A DNA stretch of 64,000 bases from the NCBI RefSeq assembly GCF_030027245.1, contig NZ_JASERT010000001.1, positions 703,001 through 767,000 on the forward strand, in the 5' to 3' direction. The position numbers and the translations under genes are program-made. The first letter of the stretch is position 1. Every line of letters begins with the position of its first letter. The DNA comes from Asticcacaulis sp. EMRT-3 (GTDB lineage Bacteria > Pseudomonadota > Alphaproteobacteria > Caulobacterales > Caulobacteraceae). Below the pieces are notes generated by a model. The model had not been told where the DNA came from and did not search any database. It saw only the letters and a list, made by a program, of their open reading frames with translations. Shown piece after piece: positions 55,399 through 64,000 of this stretch.

Positions 55399-56190
55399 GT
55401 GACCGATGCGCCCCCAGACCATCCACATAACCATCGTAAAAGCCAGGTGCTGAGCCTGGCGCAGGTGGCGTTGGTTCTGTCGCTTTTGCTGCCGCTGGTT
55501 CTGTTTGTGATCATGATGGCGACGCATATAGGCTATCTCGATTATAAGCTCGGCTTCATGACGCTTACTCTTAATTATGGCTCGAAACTGGCCATGATCA
55601 TTTTGGGAATTTCGGGTCTGTCCTTGCTGATTTCCCTTTTCATGGCCCCGGTGCGTTATGGGCCCTGGGCACTGGCCGCTGTGGTGATTTCAGGCGCGGT
55701 GCTGGGCGGCTACGCCCTTTATGACAGAGCCCTGAAAACCTATCCGCCGATCTATGATGTATCGACCAACTGGGATCGCCCGCTCAGCATGTCGGACAAA
55801 CTGCTGGCCGATCGCGGCCCGGACGCCCTGCCGGTTGAGGATGCGCCGCGCGTGCCGGCCAATGAATCGGTCGATTGGGGCGGCAAGACGGTGGCTTCGA
55901 TCAATGCCGCCACCTGCCCGGACGCGCGCACATTGAAGGTCAGGGATATTACAGCCGATCAGATCGTCGCCATGCTGAAGGCCAGCCACAATTATCAGGT
56001 TTTCGGCGTGGCGCCCTGGCGGGTGGAAGCCACCTATCAGGATAATTTCTACGGTTTCAAATCCGATCTCGTGATCCGCATCGACCCTGACGGCATCGAT
56101 TTGCGTTCGGTTGATCGTGAAAACCCGCGCGATCTGGGCGGCAATTGCCGACGGATTGTGGCGATTCTCAAAAAATTGAAAGCGATGTAA
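55399..56190 (+). CDS. DUF1499 family membrane protein
   Basis: 263 residues with three membrane segments in the first half (about 20-42, 60-80 and 88-108). Residues 135-263 form the DUF1499 domain with TCPDARTLKVRDITADQIVA, GVAPWRVEATYQDNFYGFKS then DLVIRIDPDG and SVDRENPRDLGGNCRRI. DUF1499 proteins are common in alphaproteobacteria and plants with unknown function. GTG at 55399; no nearby ATG is in frame. Confidence 0.88.
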   Translation: MTDAPPDHPHNHRKSQVLSLAQVALVLSLLLPLVLFVIMMATHIGYLDYKLGFMTLTLNYGSKLAMIILGISGLSLLISLFMAPVRYGPWALAAVVISGAVLGGYALYDRALKTYPPIYDVSTNWDRPLSMSDKLLADRGPDALPVEDAPRVPANESVDWGGKTVASINAATCPDARTLKVRDITADQIVAMLKASHNYQVFGVAPWRVEATYQDNFYGFKSDLVIRIDPDGIDLRSVDRENPRDLGGNCRRIVAILKKLKAM

Positions 56191-56263
56191 AGGCGCCCTT
56201 CAGAGCGCTTGACGGGCGCGATTCTTGCTATTGACCGCACAAGGTTGCAGCAAGGAATGTCTG

Positions 56264-56413
56264 ATGATCACCGATACGGTTTTGTTTGTGTCAAAGCGGT
56301 CCCAACGCTGGCTGGCGGCGTTTCTCGGTCTTGTTTTGATACATGTGGCGGTGGCCAGTTGCACGCCGGAACCGGTAGCGCCAATGATGGCGCGGATTAT
56401 CGTGCAGCACTGA
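56264..56413 (+). CDS. 49-residue lipoprotein
   Basis: A tiny protein: MITDTVLFVSKRSQRWLAAF, a hydrophobic run, then the lipobox AVASC and a short tail TPEPVAPMMARIIVQH. AAGGAA lies about 8 nt upstream, and a terminator follows 20 nt after the stop. It sits between DUF1499 and sppA. Likely a small lipoprotein, function unknown. Confidence 0.6.
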   Translation: MITDTVLFVSKRSQRWLAAFLGLVLIHVAVASCTPEPVAPMMARIIVQH

Positions 56414-56432
56414 TGTTTCGGCAGATGGCGTC

Positions 56433-56466
56433 AAAAAAGCCGTCGGATCACCGGCGGCTTTTTTGT
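56433..56466. terminator. Bidirectional terminator between the small lipoprotein and sppA
   Basis: AAAAAAGCCGTCGG, loop, CCGGCGGCTTTTTT, with A and T runs on both sides. It abuts the sppA stop codon at 56467. Confidence 0.88.
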
Positions 56467-58239
56467 TCAGCGGCCTGAGGTCTGGTAGGCGGGCGGTGCC
56501 ATGACCGTGGCACCGTCTTCGCGCAGGCGTTCATCGGCCATCTGGTTCATCATCGCTTCGGCTTTAGGATCGGTCATGGCCCAACCGAGGAAGGACAGGG
56601 CCTTGAAGCCCGACAGGCTCATCTGAATCCCCTGACGGCCCTTGCCAAAAAGGGATGTCTGCGTGTCGTAATCGACCAGTTTCACAGCGGCACCAGCATC
56701 GATGTGCGCCAGGGACTTGGCCGTATCGACCGCATCATAGAAGCCACCCACCTTATCAACCAGATGCAGGCCCGCCGCCTGAGCGCCGGTCCAGACCCGC
56801 CCCCTGGCGATGTCGCGCACCGTGGCTTCCGGCAGGTTACGGCCTTCGGCGACATGGGTGACGAAGCCATTATAGATCTGGTCGATCCAGCCGGAGAGGG
56901 CGGCGCGCTGCGCCGGTGTGAAACCCTGTGCCGGGCTATAGGCCTGGCTGTAGGGGCTGCCGACCGAAATATCACGCAGATCGACGCCGAAGCGGCTCAG
57001 GGCGTCGCCATAGGCGAACTTGCCGCCAAACACGCCGATTGAACCGGTCAGGGTGCTCGGATTGGCGACGATGGCGCTGGCGCCCGCCGAAATCCAGTAA
57101 CCGCCGGAAGCGGCATAGTCACCCATCGACACCACCACCGGCTTGCCCGCCAGCTTGGCTGCCTTCATCGCCGAGGCAATCTGTTCGGAGGCCGTGTCGG
57201 AACCGCCAGGCGACGACAAACGGAAGATGATGGCCTTGACATTCTTGTCCTTGGCGGCGGCAAAAAAGGCATCCGACACATTATCGGAAAGCATTTGCGG
57301 ATTGCCGCCGAGGCCCGAACCGCCCTTGCCGGTCATGATCGCGCCTTCGCCATTGATCAGGGCGATGGTCTGGCCAGAGGCAGGCTTCAGCGTCTTTTCA
57401 TAATCATCGATGTCCATCAGCTTGGCATTGTCGCCATGCTTCAGCGCCGCGTTCTCGGCATCCTGCACCTGGCCGAGATGATCGACCAGCTTGAGCTGCA
57501 TGGCCTGTTCGGCACCGTAGGGCCCCGCTTCGAGCGTGGCGCGCAGCTTGACCGGATCCATGCGGCGATCATGGGCGATGTCGCCCAGCATGTCATTATA
57601 GATGCCGTTCATCCAGCCAAGCGTGGCTTCGCGGTGAGCGGGCGTGTAATTGTCATAAAGATAGGGATTGACGGCGTTCTTGAATTCGTAGCGCTGCTCA
57701 TATTCGGCCTTGACGCCGTACTTGTCGAAGGCGCGCTTCAAAAACATGGTCGAGGTCGAGATGCCCGTCACCTGAAACGAGGCGCGCGGCTGCATCCATA
57801 ATTCGCTGGCTGATGCGCCCAGCATATAAGACGCCACCACCATCGTATCGGGATAGAGGCCCTGGCTGTGGGCGATCACCGGCTTATTGGCCTTGCGCAT
57901 ATAGGCGAAGGCGTCGCGTATTTCTTCGGCGGCGGCGGGGGATATGCCGCCTTCGGGCAGGCGCACGAACACGGCCTTGACGTGGGGATCATCGGCGGCG
58001 CTGTGCAGGGTGGTGACGACATCCATCGTCGATAAGCCGCCACCGGTCAGGAAGTCGAGCGGCTGGTGCGTGCTCTGGTCGGTCATCTTCTGGCGCAGGT
58101 CGAGCGACAGTACGACATCGCCGCTCACCTTGGGATGCGAAGCTGCCGCGATCATCGACACCACCGCCACCGGCACGCCCACCAGCACGAACAGCATGGC
58201 CAGAACCACGGCCGAGAAGGTAATAAAGAACTGCTTCAT
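56467..58239 (-). CDS. sppA: Signal peptide peptidase SppA (67-kDa type)
   Basis: 590 residues. An N-terminal membrane segment (FITFSAVVLAMLFVLVGVPV) anchors it. Two S49 protease halves follow. The catalytic Lys is in RKANKPVIAHSQG near residue 145 and the catalytic Ser in GDYAASGGYWIS near residue 395. SppA degrades cleaved signal peptides in the membrane. The start at 58239 follows GGGGGGAC. Confidence 0.95.
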   Translation of the reverse strand: MKQFFITFSAVVLAMLFVLVGVPVAVVSMIAAASHPKVSGDVVLSLDLRQKMTDQSTHQPLDFLTGGGLSTMDVVTTLHSAADDPHVKAVFVRLPEGGISPAAAEEIRDAFAYMRKANKPVIAHSQGLYPDTMVVASYMLGASASELWMQPRASFQVTGISTSTMFLKRAFDKYGVKAEYEQRYEFKNAVNPYLYDNYTPAHREATLGWMNGIYNDMLGDIAHDRRMDPVKLRATLEAGPYGAEQAMQLKLVDHLGQVQDAENAALKHGDNAKLMDIDDYEKTLKPASGQTIALINGEGAIMTGKGGSGLGGNPQMLSDNVSDAFFAAAKDKNVKAIIFRLSSPGGSDTASEQIASAMKAAKLAGKPVVVSMGDYAASGGYWISAGASAIVANPSTLTGSIGVFGGKFAYGDALSRFGVDLRDISVGSPYSQAYSPAQGFTPAQRAALSGWIDQIYNGFVTHVAEGRNLPEATVRDIARGRVWTGAQAAGLHLVDKVGGFYDAVDTAKSLAHIDAGAAVKLVDYDTQTSLFGKGRQGIQMSLSGFKALSFLGWAMTDPKAEAMMNQMADERLREDGATVMAPPAYQTSGR

Positions 58240-58379
58240 GAAAATTCCGTTGTCCCCCCGGCGGTCACGGGCCGTATGTGCCGGAAAAAGACCATAGCTG
58301 TAATTGTATCAAGGTCAAATGAACAGGCGGCGTCGCAAGCGATTACGGCTGTCATGTGGATATGGAGCCACCCTGGGTG

Positions 58380-59270
58380 TCAGAATTTCGTACGGCCCGC
58401 AGGGTGCTTTTTGGGCGCATTATGGGCATGGAGCGGCGCGCCGAGGCAATGCGGGCAGGACTGACCCTGCACATAGGCCGGATGCGCCTGATCTTCGGCG
58501 GTCAGGGCGTGATCGCAGTGCAGGCACAGGGTGGCTGTGCGCGAGGGCTGGAGCTGATGATCAACGGCGATGCGCTCATCGAATACGAAGCATTCGCCCT
58601 GCCAGAGGGAGTCTTCGGGCTTTACGTCTTCGAGATACTGCAAAATGCCGCCCTTGAGGTGATAAACCTCCTCAAAGCCCTGATCGATCAGCCAGGCCGT
58701 ATATTTCTCGCAGCGTATGCCGCCGGTGCAGAAGGTAGCGATCTTGCGCCCTTTCAGGGCATCGGCATGATCGTGCGTCCATTGCGGCAGATGTTTGAAA
58801 TTGGGGATGTCGGGATCGATGGCGCCCCGGAAGGTGCCGAGATTGACCTCATAATCATTGCGCGTATCGACGATCACCACATCGTCGCGCTGGATCAGGG
58901 CGTTCCAGTCGGCCGGATCGACATATTGACCGAAACGCCGCATCGAAACCGGTTCGCCCAGCGAAATGGTTTCCTTCTTCAGCCGCACCCGCGCCTTACC
59001 GAAGGGTTGGAAGTCGGCATAGGATTCCTTCCAGCGGATCGGCGCGCCCACCACCTCGTCCTGTAACCAGCCGAGGAAGCCGTCAATGGCTTTGCGCGTG
59101 CCGGACAGGGTCGAGTTAACGCCTTCGCGGGTGATGAGTAGCGACCCCTTGATGCCGGCATCCTGCAAACGCGCCAGCAGCGGAGCCTGCATCGCTTCGA
59201 AATCCGGGAAATCGAAGAAATGATAAAAGGCGGCAATGACAAATGCGGGAGCGGGAGCATGATCGGACAT
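58380..59270 (-). CDS. trhO: tRNA uridine-34 hydroxylase TrhO (rhodanese domain)
   Basis: 296 residues. TrhO hydroxylates U34 in tRNA wobble positions using oxygen. The N-terminal part has YHFFDFPDFEAMQAPLLARL and ITREGVNSTLSG. The rhodanese active-site loop CTGGIRCEKYTAWL holds the essential Cys. A C-terminal zinc-like region has LCLHCDHALT and SCPHCLGAPL. Confidence 0.95.
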   Translation of the reverse strand: MSDHAPAPAFVIAAFYHFFDFPDFEAMQAPLLARLQDAGIKGSLLITREGVNSTLSGTRKAIDGFLGWLQDEVVGAPIRWKESYADFQPFGKARVRLKKETISLGEPVSMRRFGQYVDPADWNALIQRDDVVIVDTRNDYEVNLGTFRGAIDPDIPNFKHLPQWTHDHADALKGRKIATFCTGGIRCEKYTAWLIDQGFEEVYHLKGGILQYLEDVKPEDSLWQGECFVFDERIAVDHQLQPSRTATLCLHCDHALTAEDQAHPAYVQGQSCPHCLGAPLHAHNAPKKHPAGRTKF

Positions 59271-59290
59271 ATGCGCCGCCTATCATAAAC

Positions 59291-59764
59291 TTACAGATAG
59301 CGCCAGTTGCGGATAAAGGCGGCCTGTCCGTGGCGCACGCCGTCTTCATCCGTGACGTTCCATAACACGGTCTGGTCGATCATGAAGCGCCTGCCGGTGC
59401 TGGAGATACGCACGCCGCTGTAAGAATCAACCCAGCCCTTGCCGAGCGCTTCACGCAGCAGGGCGTCGCGGTCGGCCTGAACATCGCCGCGCGCTTCGGC
59501 GCTGAGGCGCGAGGGCAGGCGCGTAAAGGCCTCCCAGTCCATCTCCCACAGGCTCAGGGCCTGGGCATTGGCATAGCGAAAAACAGGGTCTGTCTGCGTG
59601 CCGTGCGATACGATGGCCTGCGGTGCGGCAAACAGCGATTCGGCGAGAGCGGAATCGCTCAGGTCTTCAGCGCCAGCCACGAGCAACTGTCCGGTAAGGC
59701 GCGCGAAGCTCTTCGCCAGCAGGCGGGCATAGCGCTGTTGCGCAAGGGTCAAATGAGGTTTCAT
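59291..59764 (-). CDS. MEKHLA-domain protein
   Basis: 157 residues. A PAS-like MEKHLA domain covers residues 20-155: LLVAGAEDLSDSALAESLFA, VFRYANAQALSLWEMDWEAF, PSRLSAEARGDVQADRDALL, YSGVRISSTGRRFMIDQTVL. Plants use MEKHLA in HD-Zip III proteins; bacterial forms are unassigned. ATG 59764 is chosen over a TTG four codons upstream. It lies 20 nt from the TrhO gene on the same strand. Confidence 0.85.
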   Translation of the reverse strand: MKPHLTLAQQRYARLLAKSFARLTGQLLVAGAEDLSDSALAESLFAAPQAIVSHGTQTDPVFRYANAQALSLWEMDWEAFTRLPSRLSAEARGDVQADRDALLREALGKGWVDSYSGVRISSTGRRFMIDQTVLWNVTDEDGVRHGQAAFIRNWRYL

Positions 59765-59943
59765 GTGCCTTATCAAACGGCTTCGCCTTAGGAAGGCAAG
59801 CGTTGACGCATCTGTTCACAGGAAAAGCGCGCTCACCGTGCCGCCTTGGTGAAAAAGTTATTGCGAGGGATTGCTTTACACAAAACCTTGCGCTATCTCC
59901 ACGGCCTCCCGCAGGCAAGCCTTGTGGGATACCGGCTTAGTGC

Positions 59944-60017
59944 TGGGGAATGGTGTAATGGTAACACTCCGGTTTTTGGTACCGTCATTCTAGGTTCGAG
60001 TCCTAGTTCCCCAGCCA
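59944..60017 (+). tRNA. tRNA-Gln (TTG)
   Basis: A 74-nt cloverleaf with acceptor TGGGGAA/TTCCCCA and encoded GCCA. The anticodon stem CCGGT...ACCGT closes loop TTTTGGT with anticodon TTG; the first pair of this stem is a C-T mismatch. The T arm is CTAGG TTCGAGT CCTAG. Confidence 0.95.
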
Positions 60018-60103
60018 GTCAGTTTCAATTTTTCCAAACAATAAGCTTCTTGTCGGCAACCTGTGTGTCGAGCCGATTTGCGTCTTATTCGACAGAGCCA
60101 TCT

Positions 60104-60149
60104 GCAATAAAAAACCGCCGCGAGAAGCATCGCGGCGGTTTTTTATTGC
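60104..60149. terminator. Bidirectional terminator, tRNA-Gln side and autotransporter side
   Basis: CAATAAAAAACCGCCGCG, loop AGAAGCAT, CGCGGCGGTTTTTTATTG: arms are exact complements with A and T runs on both sides. It separates tRNA-Gln from the opposing autotransporter gene. Confidence 0.92.
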
Positions 60150-60166
60150 AATTGAATGTCTGAACC

Positions 60167-60281
60167 TAGAGCAACGAGCGTTTAATTTGACTTACAAATT
60201 GAATGCGAGATGCGGAAAAACGTAAAATATAGAGCGGATTGCATTCCTTTGACCGATTCAATCAGAATGCAGACCGCTCTA
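60167..60281. repeat. 115-nt TAGAGC element, copy 3
   Basis: From TAGAGCAACGAGCG at 60167 to CCGCTCTA at 60281, 115 nt, near-identical to copy 1 in the same orientation. The autotransporter stop codon TAG (60281 down to 60279) is the right terminal TAG on the minus strand. Confidence 0.95.
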
Positions 60282-63200
60282 GAACTGGAACCGGGCGCGC
60301 AGGGCCAGGCTGATATTGGTGTAGGCGTCCTGCTTTTCGTAGCCGCCTTCCAGCCCGAAGTAGCTGTAGCGATTATCCACCGTCAGGCGGAAACCGGCGA
60401 CGGGGCCGCCGCCCTTGATATTGCCTGCTGACAGGGTGAACGGATCGCCGCCGGTGAAGTTGGCGACTGTATCGGGCAGTTGCGCCGAGACATTCTCCTT
60501 CCAGCCCACCCAGAGTTCGGGCTTCAGGAACATGCGGTTATAGCTGACATTGATGACAGCCTGCGAGGTGAGCAGATGTCCGTCACGCTTGGCGATATTC
60601 AGATCGAAATAATCGCCGCCGCCAGTTTCGCTGTGCTTGGCTTCACTCAGATTATAATAGTCGGCACTGATTTCGGGGCGCAGGCCAATCGAGCCGATAT
60701 TATATTGATACGAGGCACCGATGCCCGCACTGGTCGACATACCGTTCCATTTGGCCTTGGCGATGTGATTGACATTCGGCGTCAGCAGTTCGCGCGTGGC
60801 GTCGAACTGCGTATAACCGGCACCGGCATTCAGCCAGCCTTTGAAGCCATTGCTGTTGATGCGCCAGTAGGCACCGAGCGTCAGATCGGAATTGTTCATA
60901 TTGTTGTTGGCGATGGCGAAGGTCGGCAGGGGCGTGGCCGTCGTGTACGACAGATAGCCACCGATCATCTGGTTGCCATAGACCTGCCGTTCGCGGCCAC
61001 CGGCAAAGCTGAAGCCCGTGGCCTTGAAGCCGGCGGTTTCGCCATATTCACGCTTGGTCTGGAAGCCGTGTTCCTGGAACCACCACTGACCGGCATTATT
61101 GTCGGGCACAAGCGTCAGATCAGCCAGTGTCTGCGTCAGGGCCTGAGCGCCCTGCGCCAGGGTCAGCATGTTTTCGCCCGAATAATCGGGGAAATACTGA
61201 TTATAGACCTGATCGAATCCGGCCTTGTTGGTCTGGCTGAGCAGTGAGGTTTCGGCACCGGGATCTTGCGAGGCGGCGGTCAGAATCGGCACGAGCGCCG
61301 CATACTGGTCAGCGGAATATTGCGCTTCGGCCTGGGTCTTCAGTCGGAAATTGGCGGTCAGTACGGTGTCGGTGGAATTCAGGGCCAGATCAGCATGGTA
61401 GAGATAGGGAATCTGGCCGTCGAGCGTCGAGGTTGTCATCGAACCGAGATTGATATTCGACGCTGTCAGCAAGGTGAAGCTGGTCGGATTCAGGATCAGC
61501 TTGCTGGCGGTCAGATCGATCAGGGCACCATTATCGAAGACCGCTGTGCCGCTGTCTTTCAGAATGGCATTGGTCGGATCGTCGGGATTGAGCGTCAGGA
61601 TGATTGTGCTGGTGCCCCCGACATGCAGGCTGCTCAGGTTGAGCATCGAGCCTTCCGCCAGACCGAGATTGCCGTCGCTCACATCGAGCGCCACGGTGCC
61701 TGTGCCGGTCGCCGTGCCGAGATAAGTGGCCTTACCGGTCAGGGTAAAGCTGTTGGCCCCGCCGCCGAAATCGATATTGCCTAAAATGCTGCCGCCATTC
61801 GAGGTGATCGAATCATTACCCGAACCGAGCAGGATATCGCCGACAATATAGGGTGCGGCGATGGTGTCGTCCGTAGGCGCTGTATCGGTCTGAACCAGTG
61901 TCAGGCCCACCGTATTGGTATGGGTGTCGATGGCGATGCCACGGTGCAGAACTGTATCGACGACGCCGTCACCGTTATCGTCGGTGCCGGTGATCGCCGC
62001 CGAAATAAAGTTATTATTGATAATGCTGGTCAGCGTGTTGGACTGATCGCGAATGGCGGTGGCGAAACTGGTCGACCCGGTGGCCGAAGCCGTGATCGCG
62101 CCACCGACATTGATCTGAACGGTGGGCAGGGAGGCACCGGAAGCGATGTCGAGCGCCAGCGCGCTGCCGGGAATCGGCGTGGAATAGGTGGTGGTACCAT
62201 TGGTGGCCGTCGTGGCGGTGACCGCGCTGGAAGCTGAACCTGTCAAAGCTCCCGAAATGTCGAGCAGGGGGGTGGAAGCACCGCTTTGCATGGCCAGGCC
62301 CGTCGCCGTGCCGCCATAGGCCTGCCCCACGACGGAACCACCGATACCGATGGCATTGGCGATATTGACGGCATGGCCCAGACCTCCGATCTGAACGCCC
62401 GTGCCATTGACATTCTGATAAACGCCCGAACCGGTGACAGAACCGCGGATCCACAAGCCGTAATTCAGGCTGGGCGGTGTGACGGCGTTGGCCGAATAGA
62501 CCAGGCCGCCCAGGCTGATGTCCTGTGCCGCCGAGCCGACCAGCAGGGCAGGCGCGCTGCCATATTGGGTGAGTTTGGCGGTGGTTGTTTCAATACTGTC
62601 AGTAATGCCGTCACCGTCCTGATCGGTGCTGGTATTGGTGGAATCGATGGTGGGTGTAACGTTCAGCAGCACGCCATGCGCGACATTGCCGGAAATGGTG
62701 ACGAGTGCGCCGTCCTGATACAGGTCGTCAGGTGTCTTAAGTATATTGGCCAGGGTGTCGCCGGTCGTTCCGCCCGTCGAAGCGTAGCCCGTACCGGAAT
62801 AGGTGCCGTTGATGATGATATTATTGCCAAAATCACCGTTTAAGGCGACGCCCTGGCTGTCCTTGCCCTGATAGTTCAGGGTGCCGCTTAAATAGACTGT
62901 ATCGCTGGCACCATTATCGAGAGCGATGCCGCGGGTATTGTTGCCGGTCATGGTCAAGGTGCCGGCATAGGAAAACTTGCCCTGAATATTGTTTTCGAAA
63001 CGAATGCCGTAGCTATTGTCGCCCGTCACCAGCAGCGTGCCGGCGGCAGCAAAATCACCAGTATAGGCCGCCCCGGTCAGGGAGTGGATGCCATAGCGCT
63101 GGATGCCGTCGGCGAAAGGCCCGTCAAGGATGCCGTCAGAAACCAGTGTGCCCGTCGAATCCTTGAACGAATTCGAATCGGTGGCGGTAAAGGCGCTGTT

Positions 63201-63575
63201 GGCTGAGATCGTGCCGCCAATCGACAAATCGCCGGTATGGCCGGCATTGATCGCAATGCCCGTCACCGACGCGGTTGATTTTGACAGGTCGAGCGTGCCG
63301 TCCAGAATGACGGCATTGTCCGAATCGACCGTGATAGCCGTGCCGGAGGTCAGGGTGATGGAGCCGGACGAATTGACATCGAGGTCGCCGGTTGCCGAGG
63401 TTGCGACAGGCGCAGTGGTTGCCGTGGAAATCGTGGTGGCGGCGCTGGCAATGCCTGGCAGGGCAGCAAATGTGGCCAGCACACCCAGACCCAGGCCCAG
63501 ACCCAGACTAAGGCCCAGATTAAGGCCCAGGCTATGACTAAGGGCGGTTGCGGTCAGAAAACGGGTTTTGCGCAT
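60279..63575 (-). CDS. Large autotransporter (type Va secretion) with a repetitive passenger
   Basis: 1,098 residues. After a signal peptide containing repeated Leu-Gly pairs (LGLNLGLSLGLGLGLG), a beta-helical passenger of about 780 residues, rich in Gly, Thr, Ser and Asp, includes Ca-binding-type DQDGDGITD and DDNGDGVVD motifs. The C-terminal 280 residues form the autotransporter beta barrel, ending in SLALRARFQF, with terminal Phe as expected for BamA recognition. The passenger role (adhesion or biofilm) is inferred. ATG 63575 with AGGGAAG upstream is chosen; the open frame continues 16 codons. The TAG stop is supplied by the repeat. Confidence 0.92.
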   Translation of the reverse strand: MRKTRFLTATALSHSLGLNLGLSLGLGLGLGVLATFAALPGIASAATTISTATTAPVATSATGDLDVNSSGSITLTSGTAITVDSDNAVILDGTLDLSKSTASVTGIAINAGHTGDLSIGGTISANSAFTATDSNSFKDSTGTLVSDGILDGPFADGIQRYGIHSLTGAAYTGDFAAAGTLLVTGDNSYGIRFENNIQGKFSYAGTLTMTGNNTRGIALDNGASDTVYLSGTLNYQGKDSQGVALNGDFGNNIIINGTYSGTGYASTGGTTGDTLANILKTPDDLYQDGALVTISGNVAHGVLLNVTPTIDSTNTSTDQDGDGITDSIETTTAKLTQYGSAPALLVGSAAQDISLGGLVYSANAVTPPSLNYGLWIRGSVTGSGVYQNVNGTGVQIGGLGHAVNIANAIGIGGSVVGQAYGGTATGLAMQSGASTPLLDISGALTGSASSAVTATTATNGTTTYSTPIPGSALALDIASGASLPTVQINVGGAITASATGSTSFATAIRDQSNTLTSIINNNFISAAITGTDDNGDGVVDTVLHRGIAIDTHTNTVGLTLVQTDTAPTDDTIAAPYIVGDILLGSGNDSITSNGGSILGNIDFGGGANSFTLTGKATYLGTATGTGTVALDVSDGNLGLAEGSMLNLSSLHVGGTSTIILTLNPDDPTNAILKDSGTAVFDNGALIDLTASKLILNPTSFTLLTASNINLGSMTTSTLDGQIPYLYHADLALNSTDTVLTANFRLKTQAEAQYSADQYAALVPILTAASQDPGAETSLLSQTNKAGFDQVYNQYFPDYSGENMLTLAQGAQALTQTLADLTLVPDNNAGQWWFQEHGFQTKREYGETAGFKATGFSFAGGRERQVYGNQMIGGYLSYTTATPLPTFAIANNNMNNSDLTLGAYWRINSNGFKGWLNAGAGYTQFDATRELLTPNVNHIAKAKWNGMSTSAGIGASYQYNIGSIGLRPEISADYYNLSEAKHSETGGGDYFDLNIAKRDGHLLTSQAVINVSYNRMFLKPELWVGWKENVSAQLPDTVANFTGGDPFTLSAGNIKGGGPVAGFRLTVDNRYSYFGLEGGYEKQDAYTNISLALRARFQF

Positions 63576-63905
63576 ATAATGAAGCTTCCCTGGGGGCTCT
63601 TGAATCATGATTGTCCTGGCCAATAGCGATGGGCCTGCGACCGCCAGGCGGTCAGTGCGTCACCTTTAACCTTTATTTGCACAGCCGAAAAGGTGGCAAA
63701 CGCTCGCTGCGGAACGCTTCCATCGATCATGCGCATTGTGGCGCGCGCGATGGCCCGCCGGAAAGGCCGGTAAAGTCAAAAATAAACAGGGCTTAATTAT
63801 GACCGCCAGCTTGCAGCTACGCCATGAGGCACACCTCTTTGTCAGCAAAAAGATGCCGGGCAGGACAAGGGCGGATTATCGATAAGAAAAAAGAGGAAAA
63901 TGCGG
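63576..63905. other. Intergenic stretch, nothing recognised
   Basis: About 330 nt between the autotransporter start and the tRNA-Asp hairpin. No coding frame with family-like sequence and no repeat was seen; the region presumably holds the autotransporter promoter. Confidence 0.6.
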
Positions 63906-63936
63906 GCCACCCATGCTTCAAATCAAGCAAGGGTGG
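63885..63936 (-). terminator. Possible terminator after tRNA-Asp
   Basis: On the minus strand, GCCACCCTTGCTTGATTTGA then AGCATGGGTGG forms an imperfect hairpin whose 5' part overlaps the tRNA CCA. A T-rich stretch with TTTTTT follows about 15 nt later. Confidence 0.4.
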
Positions 63937-64000
63937 CGCGAGTGACGGGACTCGAACCCGCGACCTTCGGCGTGACAGGCCGACACTCTAACCAACTGAG
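63934..64000 (-). tRNA. tRNA-Asp (GTC), 5' end cut by window edge
   Basis: On the minus strand: D-loop CTCAGTTGGTTAGAG, anticodon stem TCGGC/GCCGA, loop CTGTCAC with anticodon GTC, T arm GCGGGTTCGAGTCCCGT and terminal CCA (63934-63936). About 67 nt of the expected 77 are present. Confidence 0.95.

Overview
The window reads as a chromosomal segment of a GC-rich alphaproteobacterium, most likely of the Caulobacterales (Caulobacter/Asticcacaulis-like). This is inferred from a 5-aminolevulinate synthase (C4 heme pathway), fused SecDF, class I lysyl-tRNA synthetase, Mg-type HemB, and the gene orders glyA-nrdR-rib cluster-nusB-thiL and bamE/DUF177-plsX-fabH-ihfA-merR. There are no rRNA genes, CRISPR arrays, phages or intact insertion sequences. 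Three tRNAs are present: Pro-GGG, Gln-TTG, and Asp-GTC cut by the right edge.

Layout. 0-3.8 kb: a truncated lipoprotein gene and a DUF535 gene diverge from an OmpR-type two-component pair. 3.8-7.5 kb: hemB with a two-gene tail, a DUF1697 gene and hemA. 7.5-9.6 kb: a small accessory patch with two AT-rich unknown genes, a 9-nt tandem repeat, and a 0.56-kb tandem duplication carrying a small conserved gene plus a long inverted repeat. 9.7-16.5 kb: glyA, nrdR and a riboflavin/thiamine run (ribD reductase domain only, ribE, ribB fused to a degenerate ribA domain, ribH, nusB, thiL). 16.7-27.5 kb: two exported proteins, H+-pyrophosphatase, a Tat-exported GH127 enzyme, bamE, a bc1 chaperone, DUF177, plsX, fabH, ihfA and a MerR regulator. 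27.6-36.6 kb: tRNA-Pro, surE-pcm, a GT87-like membrane protein, an ECF sigma operon with two membrane proteins, an NlpD-like LysM/LytM lipoprotein, yajC and secDF. 36.8-46.4 kb: uvrA, a TonB-like proline-rich protein, a MerR-acyl-CoA dehydrogenase operon, an Rrf2/AhpD-like pair and lysK. 46.5-64 kb: an S24 repressor, thioesterases, queC-queE, pirin, aroC, a GNAT enzyme, a J-domain protein, pdxH, sppA, trhO, a MEKHLA protein, tRNA-Gln, and a 1,098-residue autotransporter.

The most unusual material is the non-coding repeats. One is a 115-nt element present three times (41044, 55121, 60167) with ends TAGAGC...GCTCTA. Its terminal TAG serves as the stop codon of three neighbouring genes, and a related hairpin at 17757 does the same for a fourth. 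Others are the CCACGGAAAACACGG inverted repeats (two copies), a GGGGTTTGGGGCC three-hairpin element (two copies), a 38-nt tandem array beside a 27-bp inverted repeat inside the riboflavin cluster, and a 48-bp perfect inverted repeat before glyA. A second theme is a possible MerR regulon: a perfect 16-bp palindrome lies before the MerR-acyl-CoA dehydrogenase operon, and a 14/16 match lies at about the same distance before a thioesterase operon 6 kb away.

Function assignments rest on motifs recognised by eye. No database search was run.
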